Origin: Spirochaetia bacterium | GTDB lineage: Bacteria > Spirochaetota > Spirochaetia > Treponematales > Breznakiellaceae | DNA length: 27,991 nucleotides | NCBI GenBank assembly: GCA_025997715.1 | Contig: BNUY01000019.1 | Span: 1-27,991 of the forward strand | Direction: 5' to 3' | Shown here: in pieces, positions 7,771-15,694 of the stretch | Numbering within the stretch: the stretch's first letter is position 1 | Layout of the letters: each line of letters starts with the position of its first letter | Notes under the pieces: generated by a model | Database searches by the model: none | Told to the model about the DNA's origin: nothing | What the model saw: only the letters and a program-made list of their open reading frames with translations | Position numbers and translations under genes: made by a program

Positions 7771-8799
7771 CTATTTCTTTGAAGCGGCGTAGAGCTTTTC
7801 CGCTTCGATCAGATACTTGTCGGTAAACAGGGTACGGATATCGTAGTCCTTGTTGATAAGATCGTTGTCCAGAAGGAACTGTTTGGTTTTTGTCATCTGA
7901 TCCCAGTCGAAATCGGTAAAATGGGGATCAAATTCCTGAACAAGGATGGTGGACAGATCCGCTTCCTTAAAACCGCTTGCCTCGGCGATAAGCCGGACAG
8001 CCCGGGGCCGATCCGCCTGGACAAAGTCGGCAAGCTGAAGCTGGACCTTGAGGTACCGGGCGGTAATTCCGGGGTTAGCTTCGATAAAGGCCTTACGGGC
8101 AATCTCGGTGGAGGTATTCTGTTTGACCCCTGCGGACTTGGCCAGGTACTTGGCGGAACCGTTGACGGTAAAGATTGTGCCATAGGGCTCCCAGGTAGTG
8201 CCCGCGGCAATTTGGTTTGTTGCCAAGGCGGTACCCAGATCGGTGGCCCCCAGATTGACGATTTCCACATCATCAACGGTTAAGCCCGCCTGAGCCAGGA
8301 CCAGAACCAGATAGTGGTGCCCGGATGATCCCACCGAAGCGCCGACCTTCTTGCCCTTTAGTTCCGCCACGCTTTTAATCGTGGAATTGACCGGAATCAG
8401 CAGGGTATTGCTGTTGGGGTCTATACCGTCCTTGTAGATGGATTGGATGGGGAGGCCATTGGCTACTGCGGTTACAATGGGCATATCCCCTACGGAGCCG
8501 AAATCCAGGCTTCCTGCGGCCAAGCCCTCAATGATGGGCGGTCCATAGGAAAACTGCTCAAATTCTATCTTAATGCCATCGGGCCCGAATTCTTTTTCAA
8601 GAAAGTGCTGAGAATCTTCCAGCCACCTGATGAGGCTGGACCCCTGAAAGCCGATACGGATGACCTTGGCCTGATCTAAGGCGCCTCCACTTGTGGACCC
8701 CGTGTCTTTAGCCCCGCCTGCGCTGAGGCCGCTTACTACCATTGCCGCTAAGAGAAGAGCCATACCCTTCACCCGGTTGTTCAATAAAACCCTTTTCAT
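7771..8799 (-). CDS. Periplasmic substrate-binding protein of the NitT/TauT-type importer
   Basis: Binds the transported compound outside the inner membrane and hands it to the permease at 2062-2850. The 342-residue protein has a basic start, a hydrophobic signal segment (MALLLAAMVVSGLSAGGAKD) and then the SsuA/TauA-like fold: VIRIGFQGSS at the start of lobe 1, IIEGLAAGSLDFGSVGDMPIVTAVANG, VAELKGKKVGASVGSSGHHYLV and WEPYGTIFT. No lipobox cysteine is visible, so secretion by signal peptidase I is likely. The ATG has AAAGGAG 6 nt upstream. This is the first gene of the minus-strand operon, directly behind the promoter at 8884-8912, so it should be the most strongly expressed product, as is usual for binding proteins. 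Confidence 0.93.
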   Translation of the reverse strand: MKRVLLNNRVKGMALLLAAMVVSGLSAGGAKDTGSTSGGALDQAKVIRIGFQGSSLIRWLEDSQHFLEKEFGPDGIKIEFEQFSYGPPIIEGLAAGSLDFGSVGDMPIVTAVANGLPIQSIYKDGIDPNSNTLLIPVNSTIKSVAELKGKKVGASVGSSGHHYLVLVLAQAGLTVDDVEIVNLGATDLGTALATNQIAAGTTWEPYGTIFTVNGSAKYLAKSAGVKQNTSTEIARKAFIEANPGITARYLKVQLQLADFVQADRPRAVRLIAEASGFKEADLSTILVQEFDPHFTDFDWDQMTKTKQFLLDNDLINKDYDIRTLFTDKYLIEAEKLYAASKK

Positions 8800-8833
8800 T
8801 TCTTCACTCCTTTATTATAGAAGAATTCATATC

Positions 8834-8874
8834 GGAATAGTAGAAAATAAACCTTGTCTATATCCTACTATTCC
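8834..8874 (-). promoter_or_regulatory. 10-bp inverted repeat in the leader of the importer/reductase operon
   Basis: GGAATAGTAG at 8834-8843 is the exact reverse complement of CTACTATTCC at 8865-8874. The arms lie between the -10 box (8884-8889) and the start codon, so they would be in the first part of the transcript; centre-to-centre distance is 31 bp, about three helical turns. That geometry suits a pair of operator half-sites bound by a looping regulator, or a hairpin in the leader. A related CCTACTATTT occurs inside the promoter at 22978-23006. Confidence 0.55.
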
Positions 8875-8883
8875 TTATGAAAT

Positions 8884-8912
8884 ACTATAAAAATCTTCCC
8901 AATATATGTCAA
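8884..8912 (-). promoter_or_regulatory. Sigma-70 promoter of the importer/reductase operon
   Basis: On the minus strand TTGACA (8912-8907) and TATAGT (8889-8884) are 17 bp apart, a near-consensus promoter. Transcription would begin near 8877, giving a leader of about 75 nt before the binding-protein gene. The opposite-facing pyrC gene starts at 8981; nothing as good is seen for it. Confidence 0.8.
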
Positions 8913-8980
8913 GAGCTATCGGAATAAAATCCAGCATATCGAAGGGCTTTCCATTTTGCCGGAATAGGCTATGATTCAAT

Positions 8981-10279
8981 ATGACCCTAATCACCGGGGG
9001 CCAGTTTATCGACCCCCAATCCGGTACGGACGATTTCCTGGACATAGCCCTGGACGGCGCCCGTATTGCCCGTATCGGGAAGCTTGATCCCCAGGCCGGG
9101 GGGTACGGGCGGGTTATTGATGCCCGCGGCATGACCGTCGTTCCCGGGCTTATTGACGTCCATGTCCATTTCCGTGATCCCGGCCTAACCTATAAGGAAG
9201 ATAGTGCGTCCGGCGCGGCGGCGGCGGCACGGGGCGGGTTTACCTCCGTGGTCTGCATGGCCAACACCAAGCCGCCGGTGGACAATCCGGAAACCCTGGC
9301 GGAGGTTCTTGCCAAGGCCGCAAAAGCCCCGATCCGGGTCTACACCGTAGCGGCGGTGAGCCGGGGCATGGAGGGTAAGGAACTCACCGATATGGCGGCG
9401 CTCAGGAAGCTCGGCGCCCTGGGTTTCAGCGATGACGGCATCCCCATCCGGAACCCGGCGTTTCTGCAAAAAGCCCTGCTGGCGGTAAAAGCCCTGGATG
9501 TCCCCATCAGCCTCCACGAGGAGGAGCCCTCCCTGATAGGTGTTCCCGGCATACACGAAGGGGCGGTATCCGCTGCCATGGGAATCCACGGAGCCTCGGC
9601 GGTTTCGGAAAGCGCCATGGTCGCCCGGGACTGCATGCTTGCCCTGGCAACGGGAGCGCGGGTCCACATACAGCATGTAAGCTGCGCGGAATCCACGGAG
9701 CTTATCCGGCTGGCTAAGCGGCTTTTAGACGCACGCCTGGGCGCTCGTATTACTGCGGAAGTGACCCCCCAGCACTTTTCCCTCACCGAGGACGCGGTTC
9801 GCACCCATGGGACCCTGGCGAAGCTTAACCCGCCCCTGCGCACTGAAGGGGATCGTCAGGCCCTTATCGCGGCGCTTAAAGACGGAACCATCGACATGAT
9901 TGCCACGGACCACGCCCCCCATAATATAGAAGAAAAAGAGAAGCCCTTTGCCGAGGCCCCCGGCGGGCTCATCGGCCTGGAAACCGCCCTGGCTCTGGGG
10001 ATTACTAATCTGGTCCTGCCGGGGCATCTTACCCTGCCGGCGCTTATCGGGAAGATGACCGCCGCCCCGGCTCAGCTCTACGGCCTTGACGCCGGGTACC
10101 TGGCCGAAGGCGGCATTGCGGATATTACCATCCTTGACGATAGGGAAACCTGGACCGTAGGCGGCTTTGTTTCAAAATCTTCAAACTCCCCCTTTGCAGG
10201 CAGTACCCTGACGGGGAAGGTGAAGTATACCATCTGCGGCGGCAAAATCGTATACCAGGACGCCACGGATTTTTACTGA
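8981..10279 (+). CDS. pyrC: Dihydroorotase (PyrC)
   Basis: Zinc enzyme closing N-carbamoyl-aspartate to dihydroorotate, third step of pyrimidine synthesis, cytoplasmic. The 432-residue protein has the metal-binding HVHFRDPG (H61, H63) after VVPGLIDV, the substrate segment MANTKPPVDNPE, and the catalytic ATDHAPH at 308-314 (D310). Length and motifs fit the class I, bacterial long-form dihydroorotase. The start is ATG 8981 with a weak GGAATAGG upstream. It is transcribed away from the importer operon and separated from pyrK and pyrD by a palindromic repeat and a small protease gene. Other amidohydrolases (allantoinase, hydantoinase) are related, but the nearby pyrK/pyrD settle the role. Confidence 0.94.
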   Translation: MTLITGGQFIDPQSGTDDFLDIALDGARIARIGKLDPQAGGYGRVIDARGMTVVPGLIDVHVHFRDPGLTYKEDSASGAAAAARGGFTSVVCMANTKPPVDNPETLAEVLAKAAKAPIRVYTVAAVSRGMEGKELTDMAALRKLGALGFSDDGIPIRNPAFLQKALLAVKALDVPISLHEEEPSLIGVPGIHEGAVSAAMGIHGASAVSESAMVARDCMLALATGARVHIQHVSCAESTELIRLAKRLLDARLGARITAEVTPQHFSLTEDAVRTHGTLAKLNPPLRTEGDRQALIAALKDGTIDMIATDHAPHNIEEKEKPFAEAPGGLIGLETALALGITNLVLPGHLTLPALIGKMTAAPAQLYGLDAGYLAEGGIADITILDDRETWTVGGFVSKSSNSPFAGSTLTGKVKYTICGGKIVYQDATDFY

Positions 10280-10283
10280 TTAA

Positions 10284-10401
10284 GATAGATTTTCTAAGAA
10301 TTTAACCACGAAAAACACGAACGACACGAAAAAAGAGTACTATTTCAAAGCAAATTTCGTGTTTTTCGTACCCTTTCGTGGTTAAATTCTTAGTTTCTAT
10401 C
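10284..10401. repeat. Long palindromic element with CACGAA repeats, downstream of pyrC
   Basis: The left arm has CTAAGAATTTAACCACGAAA at 10294-10313; its exact reverse complement is at 10374-10393 (20 bp). Inside, both arms continue imperfectly with further CACGAA units, and outside GATAGA (10284-10289) pairs with TCTATC (10396-10401). The right end is followed by CCGTTTTTTGG, so a transcript from pyrC could fold into a terminator-like hairpin. A related element lies at 18126-18210. The shared core is AACCACGAA plus spaced CACGAA. Confidence 0.88.
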
Positions 10402-10470
10402 CGTTTTTTGGATTTTTGGATTAGATGGTTAAGCAATTCTTTCATGCGTTTGTCGTGATCATGACGCCGT

Positions 10471-10499
10471 TTGCTATTGATCCGATTTTAGCGTATGCT
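10471..10499 (+). promoter_or_regulatory. Possible promoter before the aspartic-protease gene
   Basis: TTGCTA (10471-10476) and TATGCT (10494-10499) are separated by 17 bp and end 19 nt before the ATG at 10519. The boxes are moderate. The rest of 10402-10470 shows nothing recognisable. Confidence 0.4.
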
Positions 10500-10518
10500 A
10501 AGAACAAGGAGCATCAGG

Positions 10519-10932
10519 ATGAGCATAACGCATACGAATATCACACTGAAAAACGCTATTGATGTAGGTGAGGCTAAGCGGGGGCTTATCGCCCCAAGCG
10601 AAGTCAGGGAGACGGCCGTGCGGGCGCTGGCAGATACCGGCGCAGGAACCCTGGTGATCAACGATTGGGTCCTGGCAAAGCTGGGGCTTAGGATAAAGGG
10701 CTTGAAGCGAATCACCCTGGGAAATAATTATAAGGAAATCTTTAGGGTAACCGAGCCGGTGGAGGTTCACTGGAATGATCGGGAGATGTCCTGCGATGCC
10801 CTGGTTGCCCCCAATGACGGCCCGGTTCTGCTTGGCGCAATCCCCATGGAGGACATGGATCTCATGGTGTGTCCGAAAAGCGAGGAAGTCATCGGCGCCC
10901 ATGGGGATGAGGCGATAACGCTTGTCATGTAG
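10519..10932 (+). CDS. Retropepsin-like (clan AA) aspartic protease family protein
   Basis: Small cytoplasmic protein of 137 residues. ALADTGAGTLVIN places the catalytic Asp at residue 39 in the D-T-G-A motif, and PVLLGAIPMEDMDLMV near residue 110 matches the second conserved block (hydrophobic-Leu-Gly) of retropepsin-like proteins that work as homodimers. The start at 10519 is chosen because AAGGAG sits 7 nt before it; a start 24 nt upstream is open but has no site. The 3' end overlaps the first possible pyrK start by 11 nt, so it is probably co-transcribed and coupled with pyrK-pyrD. Bacterial members are common but have almost no known substrate; nothing in the sequence shows that it processes a pyrimidine enzyme. 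Confidence 0.82.
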   Translation: MSITHTNITLKNAIDVGEAKRGLIAPSEVRETAVRALADTGAGTLVINDWVLAKLGLRIKGLKRITLGNNYKEIFRVTEPVEVHWNDREMSCDALVAPNDGPVLLGAIPMEDMDLMVCPKSEEVIGAHGDEAITLVM

Positions 10933-11659
10933 TAAGGCTGCGGTGCGTTCCAACCGGCAGGTTTCACCGGGCTTTTATCTCCTGGAAGCGGAACTACCGA
11001 TACGCCCTGACCGTATCCCCCGCGCCGGGCAGTTCTGCATGCTCCGTTCCTGGGACAGTATTCCGGTGCTTTCCCGCCCCATCAGCGTATTCGACGCCCA
11101 AGGGAGCCGGGTCTTCTTCCTGTATAAAACCGTGGGCCGGGGAACGGCGATATTTTCCCGGCTCAAACCCGGTGATTCTCTCACCATCCAGGGACCCCTG
11201 GGGAATGGCTTCCCAATGGACCTATGGTCCACTGCGCCAGGCCGCATAGCCATGGTGGGGGGCGGCGCGGGAATCGCCCCTTTCTATCTGGGCGCAAAAC
11301 AGTATCGCTACGCGGGCTGCACGGTAGACCTGTACCTGGGCTTCAGCGGCGCAGCGTTTCTAACGGATGAATACCGGGACCGTGCGGATAGTATTACGGT
11401 AAACCTTGGCGGCCGTATCACCGATGAAATTGATCCCACGGGCTATGACACGATTTTTACCTGCGGCCCGGAGATTATGATGAAGGTGCTCTGGGAAAAA
11501 TGCAAAGCCTGCGGGGTGGGGGAGAGGGTCTTCGTATCCCTGGAGGCGCGTATGGCCTGCGGGGTGGGGGCCTGTTACGGGTGCAGCAGAAAAACTACCG
11601 GGGGAAACAAAAAGGTCTGTAAAGACGGCCCGGTGTTTCCCGCAGAAGAGGTGCTATGA
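10922..11659 (+). CDS. pyrK: Dihydroorotate dehydrogenase electron-transfer subunit (PyrK)
   Basis: FAD- and [2Fe-2S]-containing subunit that passes electrons from dihydroorotate (via PyrD) to NAD+ in class 1B dihydroorotate dehydrogenase. LSRPISVFD is the FAD-binding RP.S block, GPLGNGF and [16 protein letters not shown] form the NAD-binding part, and [11 protein letters not shown] with a later VCKDGPVF gives the C-x4-C-x2-C...C cluster ligands typical of PyrK. The start is uncertain: TTG at 10922 (245 residues, overlapping the protease gene) or GTG at 10943 behind TAAGG (238 residues). The stop overlaps the pyrD start (ATGA), as expected for subunits made in equal amounts. Confidence 0.93.
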   Translation: MSCSKAAVRSNRQVSPGFYLLEAELPIRPDRIPRAGQFCMLRSWDSIPVLSRPISVFDAQGSRVFFLYKTVGRGTAIFSRLKPGDSLTIQGPLGNGFPMDLWSTAPGRIAMVGGGAGIAPFYLGAKQYRYAGCTVDLYLGFSGAAFLTDEYRDRADSITVNLGGRITDEIDPTGYDTIFTCGPEIMMKVLWEKCKACGVGERVFVSLEARMACGVGACYGCSRKTTGGNKKVCKDGPVFPAEEVL

Positions 11660-12576
11660 AGCCAAGCCTTGATATAACGTTTGCCGGGGTTCCCCTTAAA
11701 AACCCCCTGGTTCTGGCCTCGGGAACCTGCGGTTTTGGCCGGGAGTTCAGCGAATTATTTGATGTGGGACGCCTTGGGGGGATCTGTTCCAAGGGCCTCA
11801 CCCTGAACCCTAAGCCGGGCAATGAGGGCATACGGATCTGGGAAACCGCCGCCGGGGTCATGAACAGTGTGGGCCTGGAAAATCCCGGCGTTCCGGCCTT
11901 TATCGAAACGGAACTCCCCTTTATGCACACCTTGGGTCCGCGGACCAAAGGTCCGGCACTGATAGTCAACCTGGGGGGCCATACCATAGATGACTACCTT
12001 GCGGGGGTGGAACTCCTCAACGATGCGGACTTCGATATCCTGGAACTGAACATTTCCTGCCCCAACGTAAAGGCCGGCGGCATGGCCTTTGGGGTAAAGA
12101 CCGAAACGGCGCGGGACGTAGTGCGCCGGGTCCGCCGTATTTGTAAACACCCCTTGATGGTAAAGCTTTCCCCCAATGCGGAGGACATCAGCGCCCTGGC
12201 CCGGGCCTGCGAGGAGGAGGGCGCCGACGCGGTATCGCTCACCAACACCTTTCTTGCTATGGCTATCGACATCCAAAAACGGCGCCCGGTGTTTGAGAAT
12301 ACCTACGCGGGACTTTCCGGGCCCGCCATTAAGCCCATAGCCCTGCGCATGGTTCATCAGTGCGCCCGGGCCTTGAAAATCCCTGTTATGGGCGCCGGGG
12401 GTATAACAAGCTGGCAGGATGCGGTGGAGTACCTCATGGCAGGGGCTGCTGCGGTGCAGATTGGGACCGCCAACTTCATCAAGCCGGAAATTGCTCTGGA
12501 CATCCTGGCGGGCCTTGAGAGCTGGATGGAATCCCAGGGGATTGGGGATATCGCGGAGATCCGGGGGATTGTGTAA
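11656..12576 (+). CDS. pyrD: Dihydroorotate dehydrogenase catalytic subunit, class 1B (PyrD)
   Basis: FMN enzyme oxidising dihydroorotate to orotate; pairs with PyrK. The 306-residue protein shows [13 protein letters not shown] and [11 protein letters not shown] at the start, GLENPGV, and [10 protein letters not shown] with the class 1 catalytic cysteine at residue 135; class 2 enzymes have serine there. The FMN-phosphate segment [21 protein letters not shown] and VQIGTAN close the barrel. Its ATG overlaps the pyrK stop. The gene ends 11 nt before the convergent XRE regulator stop, and no obvious hairpin terminator is seen between them. Confidence 0.95.
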   Translation: MKPSLDITFAGVPLKNPLVLASGTCGFGREFSELFDVGRLGGICSKGLTLNPKPGNEGIRIWETAAGVMNSVGLENPGVPAFIETELPFMHTLGPRTKGPALIVNLGGHTIDDYLAGVELLNDADFDILELNISCPNVKAGGMAFGVKTETARDVVRRVRRICKHPLMVKLSPNAEDISALARACEEEGADAVSLTNTFLAMAIDIQKRRPVFENTYAGLSGPAIKPIALRMVHQCARALKIPVMGAGGITSWQDAVEYLMAGAAAVQIGTANFIKPEIALDILAGLESWMESQGIGDIAEIRGIV

Positions 12577-12587
12577 ACGCGGGTGCC

Positions 12588-12923
12588 TTAGATTTTTTCC
12601 TGGGTATATTCTTCACACACATTCAGAACGGTTTTATTTATGGATGCGGTTATATCGCCGGCCAGCTTGTGTATAATATTTCTAACATCATTCGGCAATT
12701 TTTCTTCCGGCTTGAACATTTCGTAGCCCTCTACATTAAAAGCGGTGGCAAGATTCGCCAAAATATCAGGATGGGGCCATTTATTTCCCCGTTCTATGTC
12801 ACTTAAATAGGTAACGGATATTCCGGCTTTTTCGGCTAAATCAGCCTGGGACCAGTTACGGTATTTACGGAATAGTTTCAGATTCCGGCTTAACGCCATT
12901 CTTAGTTCCCTGCCATCCATCAT
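12588..12923 (-). CDS. XRE/Cro-family helix-turn-helix regulator
   Basis: DNA-binding protein of 111 residues. Residues about 10-65 are an HTH_3 domain: RNLKLFRKYRNWSQADLAEKAGISVTYLSDIERG..P, the pattern of SinR/lambda Cro proteins with WSQADLAEKAG as the first helix and SVTYLSDIERG as the recognition helix. The C-terminal 45 residues (EEKLPNDVRNIIHKLAGDITASINKTVLNVCEEY) look helical and may dimerise. Two adjacent ATGs (12923, 12920) follow AAGGA; the second has the better spacing. It faces away from the polysaccharide-export gene, and palindromes in the shared intergenic region are candidate operators. Target genes are not shown by the sequence. Confidence 0.88.
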   Translation of the reverse strand: MMDGRELRMALSRNLKLFRKYRNWSQADLAEKAGISVTYLSDIERGNKWPHPDILANLATAFNVEGYEMFKPEEKLPNDVRNIIHKLAGDITASINKTVLNVCEEYTQEKI

Positions 12924-12949
12924 TCCATCCTTATTGATGAATTTTAAAC

Positions 12950-12978
12950 ATTATCTATTTAGTATGAAATCAATACAA
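12950..12978 (-). promoter_or_regulatory. Promoter of the XRE regulator with overlapping inverted repeat
   Basis: On the minus strand TTGTAT (12978-12973) and GATAAT (12955-12950) are 17 bp apart and end 26 nt before the start codon. The -35 box is part of ATACAAAC (12973-12980), whose reverse complement GTTTGTAT recurs at 13013-13020. That arrangement would suit autoregulation, but this is inference. Confidence 0.5.
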
Positions 12979-13043
12979 ACATCATATGGGACGATTATTA
13001 TTCATTCAGATTGTTTGTATTTTTCAAGAAATTGTATAATGCA

Positions 13044-13088
13044 CTATATATAGCAGGTTATAATTCATATATACGCTATATATAGCGT
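13044..13088. promoter_or_regulatory. Two CTATATATAG palindromes 32 bp apart
   Basis: CTATATATAG occurs at 13044-13053 and 13076-13085, 32 bp from start to start, about three helical turns. The second is embedded in a perfect 16-bp palindrome, ACGCTATATATAGCGT (13073-13088). They lie in the 298-bp gap between the divergent XRE regulator and export gene, upstream of the latter's promoter. Candidate operators; AT-richness makes coincidence possible. Confidence 0.5.
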
Positions 13089-13173
13089 TCTGTATCCGAA
13101 TATGAGCGGCAATCCACGAACATGATGCGATGATACCAATTCTATTTGAATTATTGATAACCATCTTAATCGA

Positions 13174-13201
13174 TTGACTTTTTTTTAAAATAGGGTACAC
13201 T
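13174..13201 (+). promoter_or_regulatory. Sigma-70 promoter of the polysaccharide-export gene
   Basis: TTGACT (13174-13179) and TACACT (13196-13201) are 16 bp apart with a T/A-rich spacer. The -10 box ends 20 nt before the ATG at 13222, leaving a very short leader. Confidence 0.7.
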
Positions 13202-13221
13202 TTATTAAAGTGGAGTCCGCC

Positions 13222-14097
13222 ATGAACGATATGAAATTTTCAATAAAAAAAAGCGCCGTGCTTTTTCTGTTCGCAGCCTTTTTTATAGGGCAGCTACGAG
13301 CGCAGGAATCAGACCAGGGGTCTGCAATACCGAATACGCAGGTGCAGTTGGCCCTCTCAAGCCCTTCCTACCCGGTCACCTCCGGGGATGTATATTCCCT
13401 GACCTATGCTGCCGGAGGAACGCCAATTAGCTACCTTATCACCGTAGATTCTTCCTACCGTATCCGGGTTTCCAACCTGGGGCTTATCAATGTCGCGGGC
13501 AAAACCTACCGGCAATTAAAACAGGATGCGGAGACCATTGTCTCCAATAACTACCCCCTGAGCGGGGCTCAGTTGACCATGATCAGGCCCAGCGTTTTTA
13601 GCGTCTATATCAAGGGTGAAGTGACCCGCGCGGTAGAACGGACAACCTGGGCAATGGGGCGTCTTTCGTCCCTGCTTAACGGTACTTTTTCTGTGTATTC
13701 ATCCAAACGAAACATCACGGTTACCTCCGCCGACGGGCAGGTCAAAACCTATGATCTCTTCAAGGCCCAGCGTTTTGGGGATCTGAGCCAGGACCCCTAT
13801 TTGAGGCCCGGGGATGTCATTACCGTTAACCATCTTGACCGGATAGTTTCTGTTTTTGGCGAGGTTGAACGGCCGGACTCCTACGAACTGCTGCCCGGGG
13901 AAAATCTCCGGGAACTGATCCGCGATTACGCTCATGGCTATACATCCAGGGCTGATACCGGCAGGATAGGATTAACACGGTACGCAGAGAACAACGAAGA
14001 TGCGGGTGATACAATTTACCTGACCCAGGAAGAGATAAACGCCAATTACCCCTTACAGCACTTCGATGCGGTATACGTACCGTCAAAACTTCCCTGA
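13222..14097 (+). CDS. Secreted polysaccharide biosynthesis/export protein (Wza-like, SLBB)
   Basis: A 291-residue exported protein. Residues 1 to about 27 are a signal peptide (basic KFSIKKS, then AVLFLFAAFFIGQ, cleavage likely after LRA). The polysaccharide-export domain follows: YPVTSGDVYSLTY, then YLITVDSSYRIRVSNLGLINVAGKTYRQLKQDAE, then a SLBB-like repeat (SVFSVYIKGEVTRA) and a second one (VSVFGEVERPDSYELLPGENLRELI). LRPGDVITV matches the usual PGD turn. In Wza such domains form the periplasmic or outer-membrane export channel; here no lipobox or C-terminal helix is seen and no other capsule genes are near. The ATG at 13222 is chosen for GGAG 6 nt upstream; a GTG at 13210 is possible. 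Confidence 0.85.
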   Translation: MNDMKFSIKKSAVLFLFAAFFIGQLRAQESDQGSAIPNTQVQLALSSPSYPVTSGDVYSLTYAAGGTPISYLITVDSSYRIRVSNLGLINVAGKTYRQLKQDAETIVSNNYPLSGAQLTMIRPSVFSVYIKGEVTRAVERTTWAMGRLSSLLNGTFSVYSSKRNITVTSADGQVKTYDLFKAQRFGDLSQDPYLRPGDVITVNHLDRIVSVFGEVERPDSYELLPGENLRELIRDYAHGYTSRADTGRIGLTRYAENNEDAGDTIYLTQEEINANYPLQHFDAVYVPSKLP

Positions 14098-14143
14098 ATC
14101 GGCGCCCTGAATCCCATTGTAACTATTCTCCAAAAAAAATATT

Positions 14144-14164
14144 ATAGTATATAGTATATAGTAT
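14144..14164 (+). repeat. Three tandem ATAGTAT heptamers before the HtrA gene
   Basis: Three perfect copies of ATAGTAT end 21 nt before the ATG at 14186, just ahead of the ribosome site AAAGAGGAG (14168-14176). The tract provides several overlapping -10-like hexamers (TATAGT, TAGTAT), so it probably forms the promoter of the protease gene. Heptamer copy number could change by slippage. No clear -35 box was picked out. Confidence 0.65.
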
Positions 14165-14185
14165 ACCAAAGAGGAGTGTATCCGC

Positions 14186-15694
14186 ATGAATTTTTCCCAG
14201 CGCTTGTCATCCAGGAATTTTTTTGTCTTTAATCTGGTTCTTTTAGGGGCGATCTTCGGGTTTTCCCTGGCCTTTTTGTCTTTTTCCTGTTCTACCCCCT
14301 TTAAAACCGCCAAAGCCCAGGCCAATCCGGGCTATTCCGATGTGGTGATCCCCGAGGATGCTCTAAAAATTGCCGAGGGGCTTCAAACGGTGTTCCGCTC
14401 CGTGGCGGATAAGGTGCTGCCCTCGGTGGTGGAACTCAAGACGGTTTCCATCCGGCGGCAGCAGACCCCTAATTTTAACGGTATTCCCTTCGAATTCTTC
14501 TTCGGCCCCCGGGACGGTAACGGCGGCGGACAGGAACGGGAATTCCGGTCCCAGGGCCTGGGCTCGGGGATCGTCGTCAGGAGGGACGGCGCCACCTACT
14601 ATGCGCTGACCAATAACCATGTGGTGGGGGATGCCAACGAGATTGTGGTAGCCCTGAATGACGGCAAGGAGATTCCCGCAAAGCTGGTCGGCAAGGACGA
14701 ACGGAAGGATCTGGCCCTGGTGTCCTTTAGCTCCAATGACCGTATTCCCCTGGCGGAACTGGGGGATTCGGATGCGGTCAAGGTGGGGGACTGGGCTATC
14801 GCCGTGGGGAATCCCCTGGGCTATATGTCCTCGGTAACCATGGGTATTGTCAGCGCGGTGGGCCGTACCGGCGGTCCCGGGGGCAATATCAACGACTTTA
14901 TCCAGACCGACACCTCCATTAATCAGGGGAATTCCGGGGGCGCCCTGGTGAATATCCGGGGGGAGGTTATCGGGATCAATACCTGGATTGCCAGCACCAG
15001 TTCCGGCGGCGGTTCCATGGGCCTGGGCTTTGCGATCCCCATCAATAACGCGAAACGTACCATTGACGATTTTATCAGTTCCGGCAAGGTAAGTTACGGC
15101 TGGCTGGGGGTATCCCTTTCCGAGGCGGACCGGGAAACAGCCCAGGCTCTGGGTGTGGAAGGCAAACGGGGGGCATTGGCCGCCCAGGTCTTCCTGGGTT
15201 CCCCGGCGGACAAGGGGGGGATTCACCCCGGAGACTTTATCACCCACATCAACGGCCGGGAAGTGCGGGGGGTGAATCCCCTGGTGCTGGCGGTGGGGGA
15301 CCTCAAGCCGGGGGAACGGGTAACCTTCACGGTTTTCCGCGCCGGGGTGACGGCGGACATGACGGTCCGTATCGAAGCGCGGAACGATGAGGCCGCCGCA
15401 GAGAACAGCAAACTCTGGCCGGGGCTTATTCCGGTTCCCGTCAATGATGCGGTCAGGAGTGCCTTCAACTTTGACAAAAACATTCAGGGCTTGGCGGTGA
15501 TCCAGGTTATCGACAAAAGCCCCGCCTCGGTGGTTGGCCTCCAAAGGGGAGACCGGATCACCGGCGTCAACGGCGAGAAGGTGCAAGACCTGGCGGCGTT
15601 TTACCGGATTCTCCGGGAAAAGGCGGGGAAGGAACTCTGGTTTGAGGTTGTGCGGGGGGATAATACGCTGGAAACCCTAAAGTTTAAGCGTTAG
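14186..15694 (+). CDS. HtrA/DegP-family serine protease with two PDZ domains
   Basis: Envelope quality-control protease and chaperone, 502 residues. An N-terminal membrane or signal segment (VFNLVLLGAIFGFSLAFLSFSCS) directs it outside the inner membrane. The trypsin-like domain holds the complete triad: His145 (LTNNHVVG), Asp175 (RKDLALVSF) and Ser250 (INQGNSGGALVN). PDZ1 starts near YGWLGVSLSE and contains GSPADKGGIHPGDFITHINGREV; PDZ2 follows GLAVIQVIDKSPASVVGLQRGDRITGVNGEKV. The cysteine at residue 35 might be lipidated, but the flanking residues are a poor lipobox. The stop codon TAG is the first part of a nested palindrome (15692-15827). An RseC-like gene lies convergent just downstream, which fits an envelope-stress theme. 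Confidence 0.95.
   Translation: MNFSQRLSSRNFFVFNLVLLGAIFGFSLAFLSFSCSTPFKTAKAQANPGYSDVVIPEDALKIAEGLQTVFRSVADKVLPSVVELKTVSIRRQQTPNFNGIPFEFFFGPRDGNGGGQEREFRSQGLGSGIVVRRDGATYYALTNNHVVGDANEIVVALNDGKEIPAKLVGKDERKDLALVSFSSNDRIPLAELGDSDAVKVGDWAIAVGNPLGYMSSVTMGIVSAVGRTGGPGGNINDFIQTDTSINQGNSGGALVNIRGEVIGINTWIASTSSGGGSMGLGFAIPINNAKRTIDDFISSGKVSYGWLGVSLSEADRETAQALGVEGKRGALAAQVFLGSPADKGGIHPGDFITHINGREVRGVNPLVLAVGDLKPGERVTFTVFRAGVTADMTVRIEARNDEAAAENSKLWPGLIPVPVNDAVRSAFNFDKNIQGLAVIQVIDKSPASVVGLQRGDRITGVNGEKVQDLAAFYRILREKAGKELWFEVVRGDNTLETLKFKR

Noticed and set aside
7771..8799. Lipoprotein assignment for the binding protein
   Set aside because: The signal region ends VSGLSAGGAKD without a cysteine, so a lipobox cannot be supported.
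14363..15586. A 407-codon minus-strand open frame
   Set aside because: It lies opposite the HtrA gene, is rich in His, Gly and Pro as antisense frames of GC-rich genes are, and has no ribosome site or recognisable domain.
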